The notes: generated by a model from the letters alone, not told the origin. 64,000 nucleotides of DNA from Flavobacteriaceae bacterium CRH (GCA_001507425.1 LMAJ01000015.1:1-64000); one strand, 5' to 3'. Shown: positions 1 to 9,230, numbered from the stretch's first letter. Numbers and translations: made by a program.

Positions 1-102
1 ATACAGATGTAGCACTTCCTGTGTGTCAGTGGCTGAAATTACTTCAAAGTGATCTACTAAAAAATCAGGAAGCATAAATTTTAAAAGCTCTATAGGAGTC
101 AT
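1..102 (-). CDS. ISAon1-type transposase, N-terminal fragment cut by window edge
   Basis: The reverse strand opens with ATG at 102 and reads 34 codons without a stop to the window edge, starting MTPIELLKFMLPDFLVDHFE. This resembles the N-terminal-region protein of ISAon1-family insertion sequences, which are common in Flavobacterium and are often split into an N-terminal ORF and a DDE transposase ORF. The identification rests on my memory of the N-terminal signature. The rest of the element would lie left of the window, and its end would fall somewhere between 103 and about 215, where I could not define a terminal repeat. Confidence 0.6.
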   Translation of the reverse strand, partial: MTPIELLKFMLPDFLVDHFEVISATDTQEVLHLY

Positions 103-221
103 ATCGAATTCTTAGATTGCAAATTTCTGATTTTATTTTGACATTTCTCCCCAGGTTTTGTGCTTGATCCATTATAAATCTGTATAGTTTTTTGATCATG
201 AATTTATTGTACGTTTGAAAA

Positions 222-941
222 ATGAACGAGTATCTAAAGAGTCTATATTTAAGTTTAAAAGAAAATTTAACAATGTTTGCTGTTATTCCTACTGTATTGG
301 GAGGAATATGGCAAATGACAAAATTACTTTCACTTTCAACAAATTTGATGCGTTTCTTTTCTATTACGCAACTGATATCTGATGGAATTTTAGTTTTAAT
401 TATTATCATCTTTCCTATTTTATTATTTTCAATATTCTTTATTTCTCCAAAAAATAATATAAAAAATTCAGAAGAAACTCTTTTCAATAAAGATTATTTA
501 TTTGGATATTTTCCAATTATTCTTAATCTAATATTTATGGTTTTAATTTTAACTATTTGGCTGAAACTTTATCAATATATTACAATTGATACGTTGGGAG
601 TTCTAATCAGTGTAATTCCCTCTATAGCTATTGTAGTTGCTTTTTTATATTTCATCATAGAAAAATATATAACAAAAGATAAAATTATTTTACAGCTTTT
701 TTTAGTACTATGCACAATTATTTATACTCTTACAACATTAATAGCTTTTAATAATATATCTAAAAATCTGACTGGTATTATAAATTTTGAAAAATTGATT
801 AATAAAATTGAAAAAGATCATTGTTATTCAAAAAAGCCTGAAATATTATATTTCAACGATAAATATATTTTCATAGAATTAGAAAATAAAAACAAAAAAA
901 GTATTTTAATTAAAACAATTGATAGCCTATTTGAAGAATAG
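222..941 (+). CDS. Hypothetical multi-pass membrane protein
   Basis: This is a 239-residue protein with about four strongly hydrophobic segments (roughly residues 48-72, 92-113, 122-146 and 152-176), a short soluble N-terminus and a lysine-rich soluble C-terminal tail of about 55 residues. No enzyme or transporter motif is visible, and I do not recognise the family. A minus-strand reading frame overlaps its 5' half, but it is low-complexity and lacks protein-like features, so the plus frame is preferred. It sits next to the transposase fragment, so it may belong to recently exchanged DNA; that is inference only. Confidence 0.6.
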   Translation: MNEYLKSLYLSLKENLTMFAVIPTVLGGIWQMTKLLSLSTNLMRFFSITQLISDGILVLIIIIFPILLFSIFFISPKNNIKNSEETLFNKDYLFGYFPIILNLIFMVLILTIWLKLYQYITIDTLGVLISVIPSIAIVVAFLYFIIEKYITKDKIILQLFLVLCTIIYTLTTLIAFNNISKNLTGIINFEKLINKIEKDHCYSKKPEILYFNDKYIFIELENKNKKSILIKTIDSLFEE

Positions 942-1070
942 AAACTGGAAAATTATATAAAAATTCTACAATCCACTATATCTTAATTTTAAAATAATTG
1001 TATCTCACAATTTCAACCTTATTTTTTACCGAATGGGAAATTTCTGAGAAATTTTAAATATCTTTGAACT

Positions 1071-1481
1071 ATGAGCACAGCAATAAAACCAAATCACATA
1101 GGGCGAAAAATTAGCCGTATTCGTGAACTTCGCGACATGAAACAAGAAGCTTTGGCACAAGCTTTAGGAACAAACCAACAAGCTATATCTGCTATTGAAA
1201 ACAGTGAAACAATAGAAGATGGAAAACTTACAGAAATTGCAAAAGCATTAGGTGTAACTGTAGAAGCTATTAAAAATTTTTCAGAAGAAGCTGTTTTAAA
1301 TATTATTGGAAACACATATAATGACAGTAATGTTATTAATGGAAATGCATATAGTTGTAATTTCAATCCGCTTGATAAATTGATTGAATCTTACGATGAA
1401 AACAAAAAACTTTACGAACGTTTAGTTCAGGCTGAAAAAGATAAAGTTGAATATCTGGAAAAATTATTAAAAGGGAAATAA
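1071..1481 (+). CDS. XRE-family helix-turn-helix regulator
   Basis: This 136-residue protein has an N-terminal Cro/C1-type HTH at about residues 12-66, with a clear pattern of two helices around the ALGTNQQAISAIE motif. A short linker follows, then a charged C-terminal coiled-coil-like helix (about 95-135, rich in K, E and L) that probably mediates dimerisation. It is a DNA-binding regulator of unknown target. It stands alone on the plus strand, ends just before a hairpin terminator, and faces minus-strand genes on its right. XRE proteins of this size and shape are common in Bacteroidota. Confidence 0.85.
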   Translation: MSTAIKPNHIGRKISRIRELRDMKQEALAQALGTNQQAISAIENSETIEDGKLTEIAKALGVTVEAIKNFSEEAVLNIIGNTYNDSNVINGNAYSCNFNPLDKLIESYDENKKLYERLVQAEKDKVEYLEKLLKGK

Positions 1482-1486
1482 TCTTT

Positions 1487-1529
1487 AAAAAAAGCAAAAA
1501 TTCATTGAAATAATGGAGTTTTGCTTTTT
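1487..1529 (+). terminator. Hairpin terminator after the XRE gene
   Basis: An 11-bp stem (AAAAAGCAAAA at 1489-1499 pairing with TTTTGCTTTTT at 1519-1529) begins 8 bases after the stop codon and ends in a T-rich tail. The AT-rich stem is typical of this genome. Confidence 0.6.
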
Positions 1530-1563
1530 GTAAATCTTCACGATATAGTTATTACAAGAGGTT

Positions 1564-2145
1564 TTAAAAATCTACAATCTCTTTTATAAATTTTTCTTCT
1601 ATATTTTTACTTATCAAACAATAAATTGAAAGTGCTCCCCATATTCCCCCTCCTGATTTTTTAAAGCACTCCAATAATGCCAGTAGCCCTATCTCTGATT
1701 TAACTTCAAATTTGGCTTCGATTGTATATTTCTTCCATGAACTATTAGCAACAACCTCTGATAAACTTTTGTCGCAATCGTAGATCACTAAACTACTATC
1801 CAGCATATCAATTTTTTTAACAAATTTTTTAGCAATACTGCTGCTAATATCAATATTTACTTTCATTGGATAAAATTCAGCATTAAGACTAAAGATGGCA
1901 CCATAAACTTTTTCATTGTTTTGCCTAATTTCTAAAGCACCAATTCTTTCCCAGGATTCCACAATTGATAGATTCAAATTATTTTTTATTGCCTGTAATC
2001 GAAAGGCATGACTTGGACTTTTAAAATTAATTCTAATCAACGGAAATATTAAAATTACAGGTCCACGATAACTGCTTTCAACTTCAATACCATTATTTTT
2101 AATAATATTTAAAGCAGATTTATTTACGAAATGTATAAACTCCAT
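1564..2145 (-). CDS. Hypothetical protein
   Basis: This is a 193-residue soluble protein without signal peptide or membrane segment. It has alternating beta-type hydrophobic patterning through its first 150 residues and a glycine-rich stretch (KKSGGGIWGA) near residue 168. I do not recognise the family. It is a single gene between the XRE terminator and the next minus-strand gene, with an ATG start preceded by an A/G-rich stretch. Nothing in its neighbourhood gives a function. Confidence 0.55.
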   Translation of the reverse strand: MEFIHFVNKSALNIIKNNGIEVESSYRGPVILIFPLIRINFKSPSHAFRLQAIKNNLNLSIVESWERIGALEIRQNNEKVYGAIFSLNAEFYPMKVNIDISSSIAKKFVKKIDMLDSSLVIYDCDKSLSEVVANSSWKKYTIEAKFEVKSEIGLLALLECFKKSGGGIWGALSIYCLISKNIEEKFIKEIVDF

Positions 2146-2220
2146 GATTTTCTTTTTTAGGACGAATGCGATCTAAAATGTTTTGTAACTTAAATTATAA
2201 ATTCACGAGATCAGATTATA

Positions 2221-2970
2221 TTATCTAAATGGTGCTATTATTTTTTGCCATACTCGTCCCATAAAATTTCTTCTTCTTGTAGTTATCCAAAACTCAGTTA
2301 ATTTTTGATCACTTTTTTCTAGTAAAATTACACCTAAATCGAGATCTATATTACTTTCCAGTTTTATTTCTATTTCCTTTCTTTCGAAACCAATTGCAAC
2401 AATTGACAGAATGATTTTATCATTTTCAGAATTTGGTAAGTATTTAATTTTAAAGTCGCCATTTTCAGCAGTTCCACATCCTATTTTAGTTTCTTTTATG
2501 ACTACATAAGCATAAGAATCTGTTAAGTTTTTCTTCGAAATAGAATCATAATATTCAATTCTTCCCCTTAATAAAATGGAATCTTTAATTGTATTGTTTG
2601 GCTGAATTTTTAATTCACTTAAAAGTTTTTCCTGATTGGCCTGATTTGAAAAATGTTTTTCTGCTTCTTTTGTATCAGAGTTTGCTAAAGAAGTTGAAGC
2701 AATTAATGTTGTAATCCCAATACTCAACGGCAAGCTAATTTTTGATGTTTTAATCTCACTTATTTGTTCAGGCAAATAAAAACCACAAGTTGCATTATTA
2801 GTTTCAGACATTTTAATTGCAATTTCTGCAAATGACATTTTTGAAAAGTCAATTATAGTTTTATCGCATTTCTGACATAAACGCCCCTTTTCATTTGGCT
2901 GCATTTCATCCCAAAATTGATCACATTTATTTAATCTTTTCAGACTATTCCTGAAATTTTCTGATTCCAT
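2221..2970 (-). CDS. Cys-rich N-terminus plus carboxypeptidase-regulatory-like protein
   Basis: The N-terminal 50 residues carry a C...W.EM....GRLCQKCDKTIIDF pattern with a CxxC pair. Flavobacterial proteins with this pattern usually continue into a TonB-receptor-like or carboxypeptidase regulatory (CnaB-like) domain. The second half here (about residues 130-215) has a beta-sandwich pattern ending with a G.F.I..LP-like motif, which fits that architecture. I chose the internal ATG at 2970 because MESENF leads directly into the conserved Cys block; an upstream ATG at 3012 would add 14 residues. Its role is unknown, possibly envelope-associated. Confidence 0.65.
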   Translation of the reverse strand: MESENFRNSLKRLNKCDQFWDEMQPNEKGRLCQKCDKTIIDFSKMSFAEIAIKMSETNNATCGFYLPEQISEIKTSKISLPLSIGITTLIASTSLANSDTKEAEKHFSNQANQEKLLSELKIQPNNTIKDSILLRGRIEYYDSISKKNLTDSYAYVVIKETKIGCGTAENGDFKIKYLPNSENDKIILSIVAIGFERKEIEIKLESNIDLDLGVILLEKSDQKLTEFWITTRRRNFMGRVWQKIIAPFR

Positions 2971-3065
2971 TTTTGTTTCTTTAAAATAAGAGTTTAAAGG
3001 ATATAACACCATTTTTTTCTTCTGAATGTAAACTTACTTAAAAACATATATTCACAACCTTTTTT

Positions 3066-3515
3066 TTATTTCTCTTTGAAAATGAAGCAAAAGAGAAGCA
3101 GAGAATTTAATTGAAATAAAAATATTCCATACCTAAGTTGCCCAAAAGGAAGTATAACAACCAAAGTAACAAGAGCAATTATCGATAATAGTGTATTTAA
3201 AAATATAAGAATCGATATCTCGAAATTTCGTAATGTGAAAACCCAGATGATAAAGTTTAAAAACATAATAACTGTAAAGATTGACAATACCGAAATTTCA
3301 GCGTTTAGGGCTAAATCATAACCGGTTAAAATGGCGCTTTTTTTAGCTTCTTCAAAAGCAGTATTGCTCTCTAATTGACTTTGAGAACCTGATTGGGTTT
3401 TAAAAATTCCGGGGTTTGTTTTAAGAGTCTCATCTGAACACATCTGAAAAAAAGGAAGAAAGAAAAGCATTATTCCGAACGTAGATAAAATTCTTCTTAT
3501 ATTTTTATTCTGCAT
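3066..3515 (-). CDS. Hypothetical membrane protein
   Basis: This 149-residue protein has a hydrophobic N-terminal helix (about 9-26) ending in MCSDET, a Ser/Gln-rich soluble loop to about residue 70, and three further hydrophobic segments (about 77-95, 101-123 and 127-146). The first helix could be a signal anchor or a lipoprotein-like signal, as a cysteine follows it. The family is not recognised. It is followed 57 bases away by another small membrane protein on the same strand, so the two may be cotranscribed. Confidence 0.55.
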   Translation of the reverse strand: MQNKNIRRILSTFGIMLFFLPFFQMCSDETLKTNPGIFKTQSGSQSQLESNTAFEEAKKSAILTGYDLALNAEISVLSIFTVIMFLNFIIWVFTLRNFEISILIFLNTLLSIIALVTLVVILPFGQLRYGIFLFQLNSLLLFCFIFKEK

Positions 3516-3572
3516 ATGTTTTGTTGATTTTTTATAAAGAAACCACTCCGGAAATTAAGTAGTTTTTTTTGG

Positions 3573-4184
3573 TTATTTTGTTAATATCGACCGAAGTACA
3601 ACAAAAAGTATAATTACGATTATCCAAATTGGGATACGAGGGTCAACATCATCAAAAAATTTCGGCTTTTTTTTGAATAAAAATACTGAAATGGTCATAA
3701 TGGTAATTGCAGAACTAAGTAAATATCCTGTCTCTCCGTCTTTTTGTTCTTTATTATTTCTGCAATTAATATCCAGATATTCTTTATTTTTATCTACCAG
3801 CGAATGAATTTCGCAAGAAGTTTCACTATCAATATGTTCTAAGTCTTTCCTTAAAATCATAACCGAAATAGTATCGTTAGTATTTATTTCGGTTAATACT
3901 TCTTGTTTATTTACGCACCGGTAATGATAAGTTGCAATTTCGAATGTGGTATTATTATCGCATTTAAACTCAATCCAACTTCTTCCGTGTTTGCCTTTAA
4001 TTATTTTTAATTCTGGTTTTTTTACGACAATCAAATCTTCAATAATTTCCAGATCTGAAGGTTGTATCTCGTAACTGCCAGTTTGTAAATTGACAAGAAA
4101 ATAAGCTCCAACAAGAAAAGAAATTATTGCAACTAATAAATAACCACCTCGTTTTTTATCCCAATCTTCCTGACTGTCAGCCAT
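3573..4184 (-). CDS. Hypothetical membrane protein (DUF3592-like layout)
   Basis: This 203-residue protein has an N-terminal transmembrane helix (about 15-33), an extracytoplasmic beta-rich domain of about 110 residues, and two C-terminal helices (about 152-170 and 183-201). The layout recalls DUF3592-type proteins, where a small beta domain is held between membrane helices, but I see no diagnostic motif. The start ATG at 4184 is preceded by an A-rich untranslated stretch. No function can be assigned. Confidence 0.55.
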   Translation of the reverse strand: MADSQEDWDKKRGGYLLVAIISFLVGAYFLVNLQTGSYEIQPSDLEIIEDLIVVKKPELKIIKGKHGRSWIEFKCDNNTTFEIATYHYRCVNKQEVLTEINTNDTISVMILRKDLEHIDSETSCEIHSLVDKNKEYLDINCRNNKEQKDGETGYLLSSAITIMTISVFLFKKKPKFFDDVDPRIPIWIIVIILFVVLRSILTK

Positions 4185-4268
4185 AAATTTTTATAGATTT
4201 TTTTTCTTTGTTTTGAATTTTTTAACCCTTAACTTTTAAAGCTGAGATTACAAATTTGTGTTATTGTA

Positions 4269-5343
4269 TTAATTAGAAAGTGATTTTTTCTTCAAAACCT
4301 CATCATAATTTATATTAATAAAATCTGCTATCAAACCAGAATCGTTATGGTTTAACAAAATTACAATTCCCCAATTAGATTTTTTATCATACGCAAGAAT
4401 AGACGCACATGCCATAGTATTTCCTGTTTTGTAAAAGTAAACATCGTTTTCAGTTCGTTCCATTTGCAATCCCAAACCTATTTCTCTTTGTGTATTTTTA
4501 TAAAAAGTATTTTCTGCAAGTGTAGTTGCTTTTGAGATTTCGCCTTTGTTTGATAAAAGGGTTTTTAAAAATTTGGTCAGGTCTGAGGCATTAGATTTTA
4601 CTAAACCTGCTGGCGCCACCAACGAGTTCCAATCAAAAAAATCTTGTTGAACTCCCTTAAAATCATATCCTGTAACTTTGTTTTTTACATCAAAAGATGT
4701 CGTTAAAGTATTTTCCATTTTTACCGGAACAAGAATTTTTTCTTTCAGGATAGTTTTAAAATCCTTTCCGTACACTTTTTCTAAAATGATTCCCATTAAA
4801 ATGAAATTGATGTTTGAGTAACGGTAATTGCCGTAATCTATCAATTTTGTGTTTTCGTTGATTAAAGAATAAATGGTTTCCTTACTTATATTTAAAGGTT
4901 GTTTCGGATTTAATTCCATTTGCTTTTTTATATCCAAATCAGGCAATCCGGATTGATGAGAAGCTAAATCAGAAATTTTAAGTTTATCTTTTATTTCTTT
5001 TGAAAGTACATATTCTTTTGGAAGATAATTATCTATAAAATCATCAATTTTCAGTTTGCCTTCGTTGTTGGCTTGAACTATTAAATTTGCCGTTAAAAAT
5101 TTGGTCACAGATCCTATTTCATAAATGGTATTTTCATTTACTTCCTGCTTACTTTCTCTGCTTATTTTTCCGTAATTAAAAAAAATACTCTTTCCCATTT
5201 TCAACAAAGCCAATACTAATTCCGATTTCCGGATTTTTATTGGATATGGATTTACAAATAGAATCAATTTTTTTTGCTGCTGATTGTGCAGAAACAAATT
5301 GACCACTTAACAATAAAATTAAAAAGCTTGTGATTATTTTCAT
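4269..5343 (-). pseudogene. Secreted serine hydrolase (beta-lactamase class C fold), frameshifted at a T8 run
   Basis: An ATG at 5343 opens a frame with a clear signal peptide (MKIITSFLILLLSG, cleavage near VSAQ). It stops after 55 codons at 5176, just past eight T on the coding strand (5178-5185). The adjacent frame continues directly with NYGKISRESK and the body of a serine beta-lactamase-like hydrolase: SVTK (catalytic Ser and Lys), YSN, and a KTG-like box (YKTGNT), ending at 4269. One T fewer would join the two parts into a normal-length exported enzyme. This is either a real frameshift (inactive or phase-variable) or a homopolymer sequencing error. Such enzymes are usually periplasmic esterases or D-amino peptidases. 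Confidence 0.8.
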
Positions 5344-5480
5344 AAATTGATGTTTTTGTATTAAGGCGTGAAATTAATAATATTGTTACTACAATTGTAA
5401 TAAATTTAATTAGTTATTATAAACAATTAATTAATTCTATCAACATTATCTAACTGAAAAAAGTACTATTAGAGACCCTT

Positions 5481-5925
5481 TTAAAACTTATATGTTTCTA
5501 ATAATTCTTCTGTTTTTACATTAAGTTCATTTATTTTTTCACCACAAAAATTATAAACAATTAGCTTTCCGTTTTCTTTAGAAATACTACAAATAACTTC
5601 ATGAATTTCTTTTCCAACAATTACCAATCTATGAAATTTGCTAAACAGGTACTGATCACCTTTTTCCGTTGATTTCATTGTAATTTTAATGACTATGTTT
5701 CCATTTTCATCAACTACCTGATCTATTCGCTTTACTTTTTTATGATTTGTTCGTCTAAAAAAGAAATACACGTTTTTAATCTTAAATTCTGTTTTTATAG
5801 TGACCTTTTTTTTCTTCACAGCTATCTTTAGTTATCGATGCTAAATTTTTCGCATTAGTGTGTTGTAACATTAAGAGAACGATTATAAATGATACTGTAT
5901 TCCTGAAAATTTTTATTACTTTCAT
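5481..5925 (-). pseudogene. Small exported hypothetical protein, frameshifted at an A8 run
   Basis: An ATG at 5925 starts a signal-peptide-like sequence (MKVIKIFRNTVSFIIVLLML) that runs 47 codons and stops after an eight-A run on the coding strand (5806-5813). In the next frame the sequence continues as a 112-residue lysine-rich beta-type protein ending in TEELLETYKF at 5481. Removing one A joins the frames as ...CEEKKVTIKTEFK. The downstream part alone could only start at GTG 5819 and would lack the export signal. The family is not recognised. It is the second consecutive gene broken at an 8-base homopolymer. Confidence 0.65.
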
Positions 5926-5972
5926 GTTTAAACAGAAGTATTTAAATGGCTGCTAATTGCTTATACAGTGCA

Positions 5973-6773
5973 TTATTTTAGGTATTTTTTAATTTCATCG
6001 GGATTATTATCACTTACGATTAAATGTAAAATCATTGGCGTTTTTCCTTTTTTATATAATAAGGCATCTGGCGAGCAATTGTTTATTTTACTTTTTGTGT
6101 CGATTAGTATGGTTTTATTATTTTCAATTTTAAATTGTAAATACCTTTTAGGCGTTCCGGAAGACTCTTTTATGCCTTTTTTTTCTAAATACTCTCTCAA
6201 TTCGTGTGCGTACCATCCCCAATCATCCATTGCCGTAAAATAGGCATCTGCTTCTTCAGAATTTTCATCTTCAAATTCTCTAGGTTCCGGCGTAAAAAAA
6301 ATCAGCTGAGTTGATTGTATAGACTGAATATCTTGTGTAGTTGGATTTTTAGGGGTTGTAAAAGAAATAATTTGCTGCCTGTTACTTATTTCATTTCCTT
6401 TCAGAATTACCCAGTCCGGTTTAATTATTCCAAACTCATCAAAAAACTGAAGGGTGTCATTATTTTCAATTAAATAATCATCAAAATCTTTGTAGTTACC
6501 ATCTTTGCCCGCAACCTTTAGCAATTCTTCTACAAAATCTCCATCTGTATCAAATCTTGCCTGAGATCTTCTTTCACCATTTTTCATATATAAAACAGAA
6601 CCTCCATTTGCTACAAATAAATGATTTATATTTTCTTTCTCTTTCTTAATGCTTTCGTCTGTTGGTTCCGTTTTAGCAGATGACGATGTTATGGTATCTT
6701 TTGCATTCGTATTTTCATTTTTACACGATATTAAAAGAGCACTATAAAAAAATAGAAGTATTAGTTTTTTCAT
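5973..6773 (-). CDS. Hypothetical lipoprotein
   Basis: This 266-residue protein starts with a lipoprotein signal (MKKLILLFFYSALLISCKN, with Cys as the likely lipidation site). An acidic, Ser/Thr-rich linker follows, then a mixed alpha/beta domain. The last 40 residues (SPDALLYKKGKTPMILHLIV then NNPDEIKKYL) resemble a single ankyrin-like helix pair, but there is no repeat array. The product is probably anchored in the outer or inner membrane facing the periplasm. The substrate or partner is unknown. The gene lies downstream of a degraded gene on the same strand. Confidence 0.6.
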   Translation of the reverse strand: MKKLILLFFYSALLISCKNENTNAKDTITSSSAKTEPTDESIKKEKENINHLFVANGGSVLYMKNGERRSQARFDTDGDFVEELLKVAGKDGNYKDFDDYLIENNDTLQFFDEFGIIKPDWVILKGNEISNRQQIISFTTPKNPTTQDIQSIQSTQLIFFTPEPREFEDENSEEADAYFTAMDDWGWYAHELREYLEKKGIKESSGTPKRYLQFKIENNKTILIDTKSKINNCSPDALLYKKGKTPMILHLIVSDNNPDEIKKYLK

Positions 6774-6800
6774 ATTTATTTTTTGGATTTGGTTTTCGTT

Positions 6801-7044
6801 TTAGTTTTTTTGGTAAATTATTTCCCATACGGGTTCAAATTCTAATTCATTAAAATTCAAAGTCTGAAATCTTGTCCTTTATAAATGCCATTGTTAAAAG
6901 TATTTTGAATTCCGTTCAGATCATCCTAAAACAATATTTTTCGCCATTTATATTTACACTATCACTTTGACTTTGTGCAAGAAAAGGCAATATCAAAAAA
7001 AACATCACTACTATAATCCTTTTGAACCTGAACTGGTTTTGCAA
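6801..7044 (-). pseudogene. Degraded exported protein gene
   Basis: The 316-base gap between two intact genes holds the remains of a gene. From a TTG at 7044 (or ATG 7005), one frame reads a signal peptide (VVMFFLILPFLAQSQ) and NINGEKYCF, then stops. A second frame continues with LNGIQNTFNNGIYKGQDFR, then stops. The third frame ends with LNFNELEFEPVWEIIYQKN and a stop at 6801. Two frameshifts separate three protein-like pieces in the right order, so this is a decayed gene, not a homopolymer artefact. The family is unknown. Confidence 0.6.
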
Positions 7045-7089
7045 TATTTCTATATTTTTAGACTGTTTTCAAATTCCATTTAAACTTCA

Positions 7090-8253
7090 TTATTTTTCGT
7101 CAAAAATGAAGCCCTTATTAATTAAGTCATTTATCGTTTTTTCTTCCAATTTGTCCTTAGATAAATTGAAGCCTTTTATATTGAGGACTTCAGGAAATTG
7201 CAACGCATTTAGTTCATTATTTTCTAAGCTGACATAATTTATTTTCTTATTTTCAGAAAGATCAATACTTTCAAGATTTGTATTTTGTATGGTTAAATTT
7301 TTTAGTAAAATGTTTTTTGATAAATTAATTGCTTTTATTGGATTTTCAACAATATAAAGTTTTTTTAGAAGCACGTTTTTAGATAAATCTACTTCAGTCA
7401 ACCCACTATTATTAATATATAAGTGAGTCAATTTACTATTATTGGTTATATCTAAGTGAGTGTGCTGAATTATTTTACTAGACCACATGTCATGATCTCC
7501 ACCTAACCGAAGAGATTTTAGATTTACATTTTTCTCCAGATTAATAGTCGAAAAAGCATTATCTGCAATCGATAATTCTTCTAATAAAATATTATGAGAA
7601 AGGTCAAGTTCTGATATTTGATTCCAGGTAATATCTAGTTTTTTTAATTTGGGCAAACCGGTAACATCCAGTGAATCTCTCTCGCAATTTTCCAGTGTAA
7701 GTTCTTCTAATTCCGGCAATCCGGTTTCAGTCCACTCACATGAAGGTCCATACGAACAATAGATTTTTTTTAGTAGTTTGTTGTTTTCATTTAAAGAAGG
7801 TGAAAGCATCATATGTCCAAGATGTATTTCCTCAAGATTTATGTTAGCTGTTAAGTCCAGATCGTAAAATTCGTTTAAACCATCTATAAATAGTTTTTTC
7901 AGGTTTATATTCGTTTTTAAATCTAATTCTTCTAAAACTAAATTCTCCAGGCTTAAAACTTCCAGTAATTTGTTTTCCGAAAAATCAATTTCTGTAAGCT
8001 CCTCACCACCTTCACCATTAATGGTAATATTTTTTAATTTTGGGTTAAATGTCAAATCCAGTGTTTCCAGATAGTATGAATTTATAATTAGTGTTTCCAG
8101 ATTCGGAAAGTACTTAATTTCATCAATAGAAACTAAATCATAACCTTGACAATTAAGCTCTGTTATTTCTGCTAATGAATCAATTTTTAAGTCTAAAACC
8201 AATTTTTTAAAATTCTCATCCTGAAAATTAATATCCGATATTTTATTATACAT
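7090..8253 (-). CDS. Leucine-rich-repeat protein
   Basis: This 387-residue protein is built almost entirely of leucine-rich repeats of about 21-23 residues, with the LxxLxLxxN/LxxLDLSxN pattern (for example LDITWNQISELDLSHN and KLYIVENPIKAINLSKN) repeating from about residue 45 to 370. There is no signal peptide, lipobox or C-terminal sorting domain, so it appears cytoplasmic, unlike many exported Bacteroidota LRR proteins that carry a Por secretion tail. The repeats suggest protein-protein binding. The gene stands alone on the minus strand, and no partner can be named. Confidence 0.85.
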   Translation of the reverse strand: MYNKISDINFQDENFKKLVLDLKIDSLAEITELNCQGYDLVSIDEIKYFPNLETLIINSYYLETLDLTFNPKLKNITINGEGGEELTEIDFSENKLLEVLSLENLVLEELDLKTNINLKKLFIDGLNEFYDLDLTANINLEEIHLGHMMLSPSLNENNKLLKKIYCSYGPSCEWTETGLPELEELTLENCERDSLDVTGLPKLKKLDITWNQISELDLSHNILLEELSIADNAFSTINLEKNVNLKSLRLGGDHDMWSSKIIQHTHLDITNNSKLTHLYINNSGLTEVDLSKNVLLKKLYIVENPIKAINLSKNILLKNLTIQNTNLESIDLSENKKINYVSLENNELNALQFPEVLNIKGFNLSKDKLEEKTINDLINKGFIFDEK

Positions 8254-8347
8254 TTTTCTTAATTTTTAAATCCTTTATCTTTTAACGAATATAATATTTT
8301 ACCCCAATAAATTAACTATTTCAAATTGCTTTACACAACAAAAAATT

Positions 8348-8383
8348 AAAAACCTCCAAAGTCAAATGGCTTTGGAGGTTTTT
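8348..8383 (-). terminator. Hairpin terminator downstream of the SDR pair
   Basis: A perfect 14-bp stem (AAAAACCTCCAAAG with CTTTGGAGGTTTTT) and an 8-base loop lie 44 bases beyond the stop of the minus-strand SDR gene. The symmetric A/T flanks allow termination from either side. Confidence 0.8.
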
Positions 8384-8426
8384 AGGTCAAAATTTGTTCT
8401 TTATTCTCTGGTAACGATATCGGTTT

Positions 8427-9197
8427 TTATTTCATCAGGCTGATATTGGTCAAACCACCATCTGATAAAATTTCGGTACCTACAATAAAAGCCGAGTCAT
8501 CTGAGGCTAAAAATACAGCTGCGTTTCCAATATCCGACGGAAGTCCTTGTCTGCCCACAGGCGTAATATCGATCCAAATTTGTTTTACCTGTTCTAATTG
8601 TTCTTGCGGTACGAGTTTTTCAAAAACTGGCGTATCAATAGAACCTGGAGAAAGTGTATTCACACGTATTTTTCTTGGCAACAAATCCAGCGATAAACCT
8701 TTGGCCAGTGAAATGATTGCCGCTTTTGCTGCTCCATAAATAGTCATTCCCGGTGCGGCGCGATGTGCTGCACTCGAACCAATTAATATAATCGAAGCGC
8801 CGTCATTTAAATACGGAAGTGCTTTTTGGACCGTAAAATAGGCACTTTTCAAATTCAAATTCATATAACTGTCGTAATTTGCCTCTGTAACATCACTTAT
8901 TATACCTAGCGGAACACCATCGACAACACCTCCTGCATTTACTACCAATGCATCAATTTTCCCAAATTTATCAAAGGTTTTTTTGAAGATATTTTCTAAA
9001 TCAGTATTGTTTGTGACATCTCCTTTAACAGCCATAAAATCTGTACCTAATGTATCTACAGCATTATTTAATGTTGTTTCATTTCGTCCGGTAATAGTAC
9101 CAACGGCTCCGGCATTTTTAAATGCTTCTGCTATACCAAATCCTATTCCGCTATTTCCTCCTGTAACTACAATTACTTTATTTTTTAATTTGCTCAT
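8427..9197 (-). CDS. SDR-family oxidoreductase
   Basis: This is a 256-residue classical short-chain dehydrogenase/reductase, usual length for the family. The N-terminal nucleotide-binding motif TGGNSGIGFGIA is at about residues 12-23, NAGG near 88, the catalytic Ser in GSSAAHR near 142, the YGAAK catalytic Tyr/Lys near 154-158, and a C-terminal LSDGGLT typical of the fold. It should reduce or oxidise a carbonyl/alcohol with NAD(P)H; the substrate is unknown. It follows a paralogous SDR by 33 bases, and both lie divergent to an HxlR regulator, a common arrangement for reactive-carbonyl or quinone-responsive oxidoreductases. Confidence 0.92.
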   Translation of the reverse strand: MSKLKNKVIVVTGGNSGIGFGIAEAFKNAGAVGTITGRNETTLNNAVDTLGTDFMAVKGDVTNNTDLENIFKKTFDKFGKIDALVVNAGGVVDGVPLGIISDVTEANYDSYMNLNLKSAYFTVQKALPYLNDGASIILIGSSAAHRAAPGMTIYGAAKAAIISLAKGLSLDLLPRKIRVNTLSPGSIDTPVFEKLVPQEQLEQVKQIWIDITPVGRQGLPSDIGNAAVFLASDDSAFIVGTEILSDGGLTNISLMK

Positions 9198-9230
9198 TTT
9201 GTTAATCTAAAATTGATAATAGTTGAAAAT

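Noticed and set aside
65..487. Minus-strand open frame of 140 codons at the left edge
   Set aside because: It overlaps the transposase start and the membrane-protein gene, has low-complexity Ile/Lys/Phe content and no domain; the plus-strand gene has better start context and consistent membrane helices.
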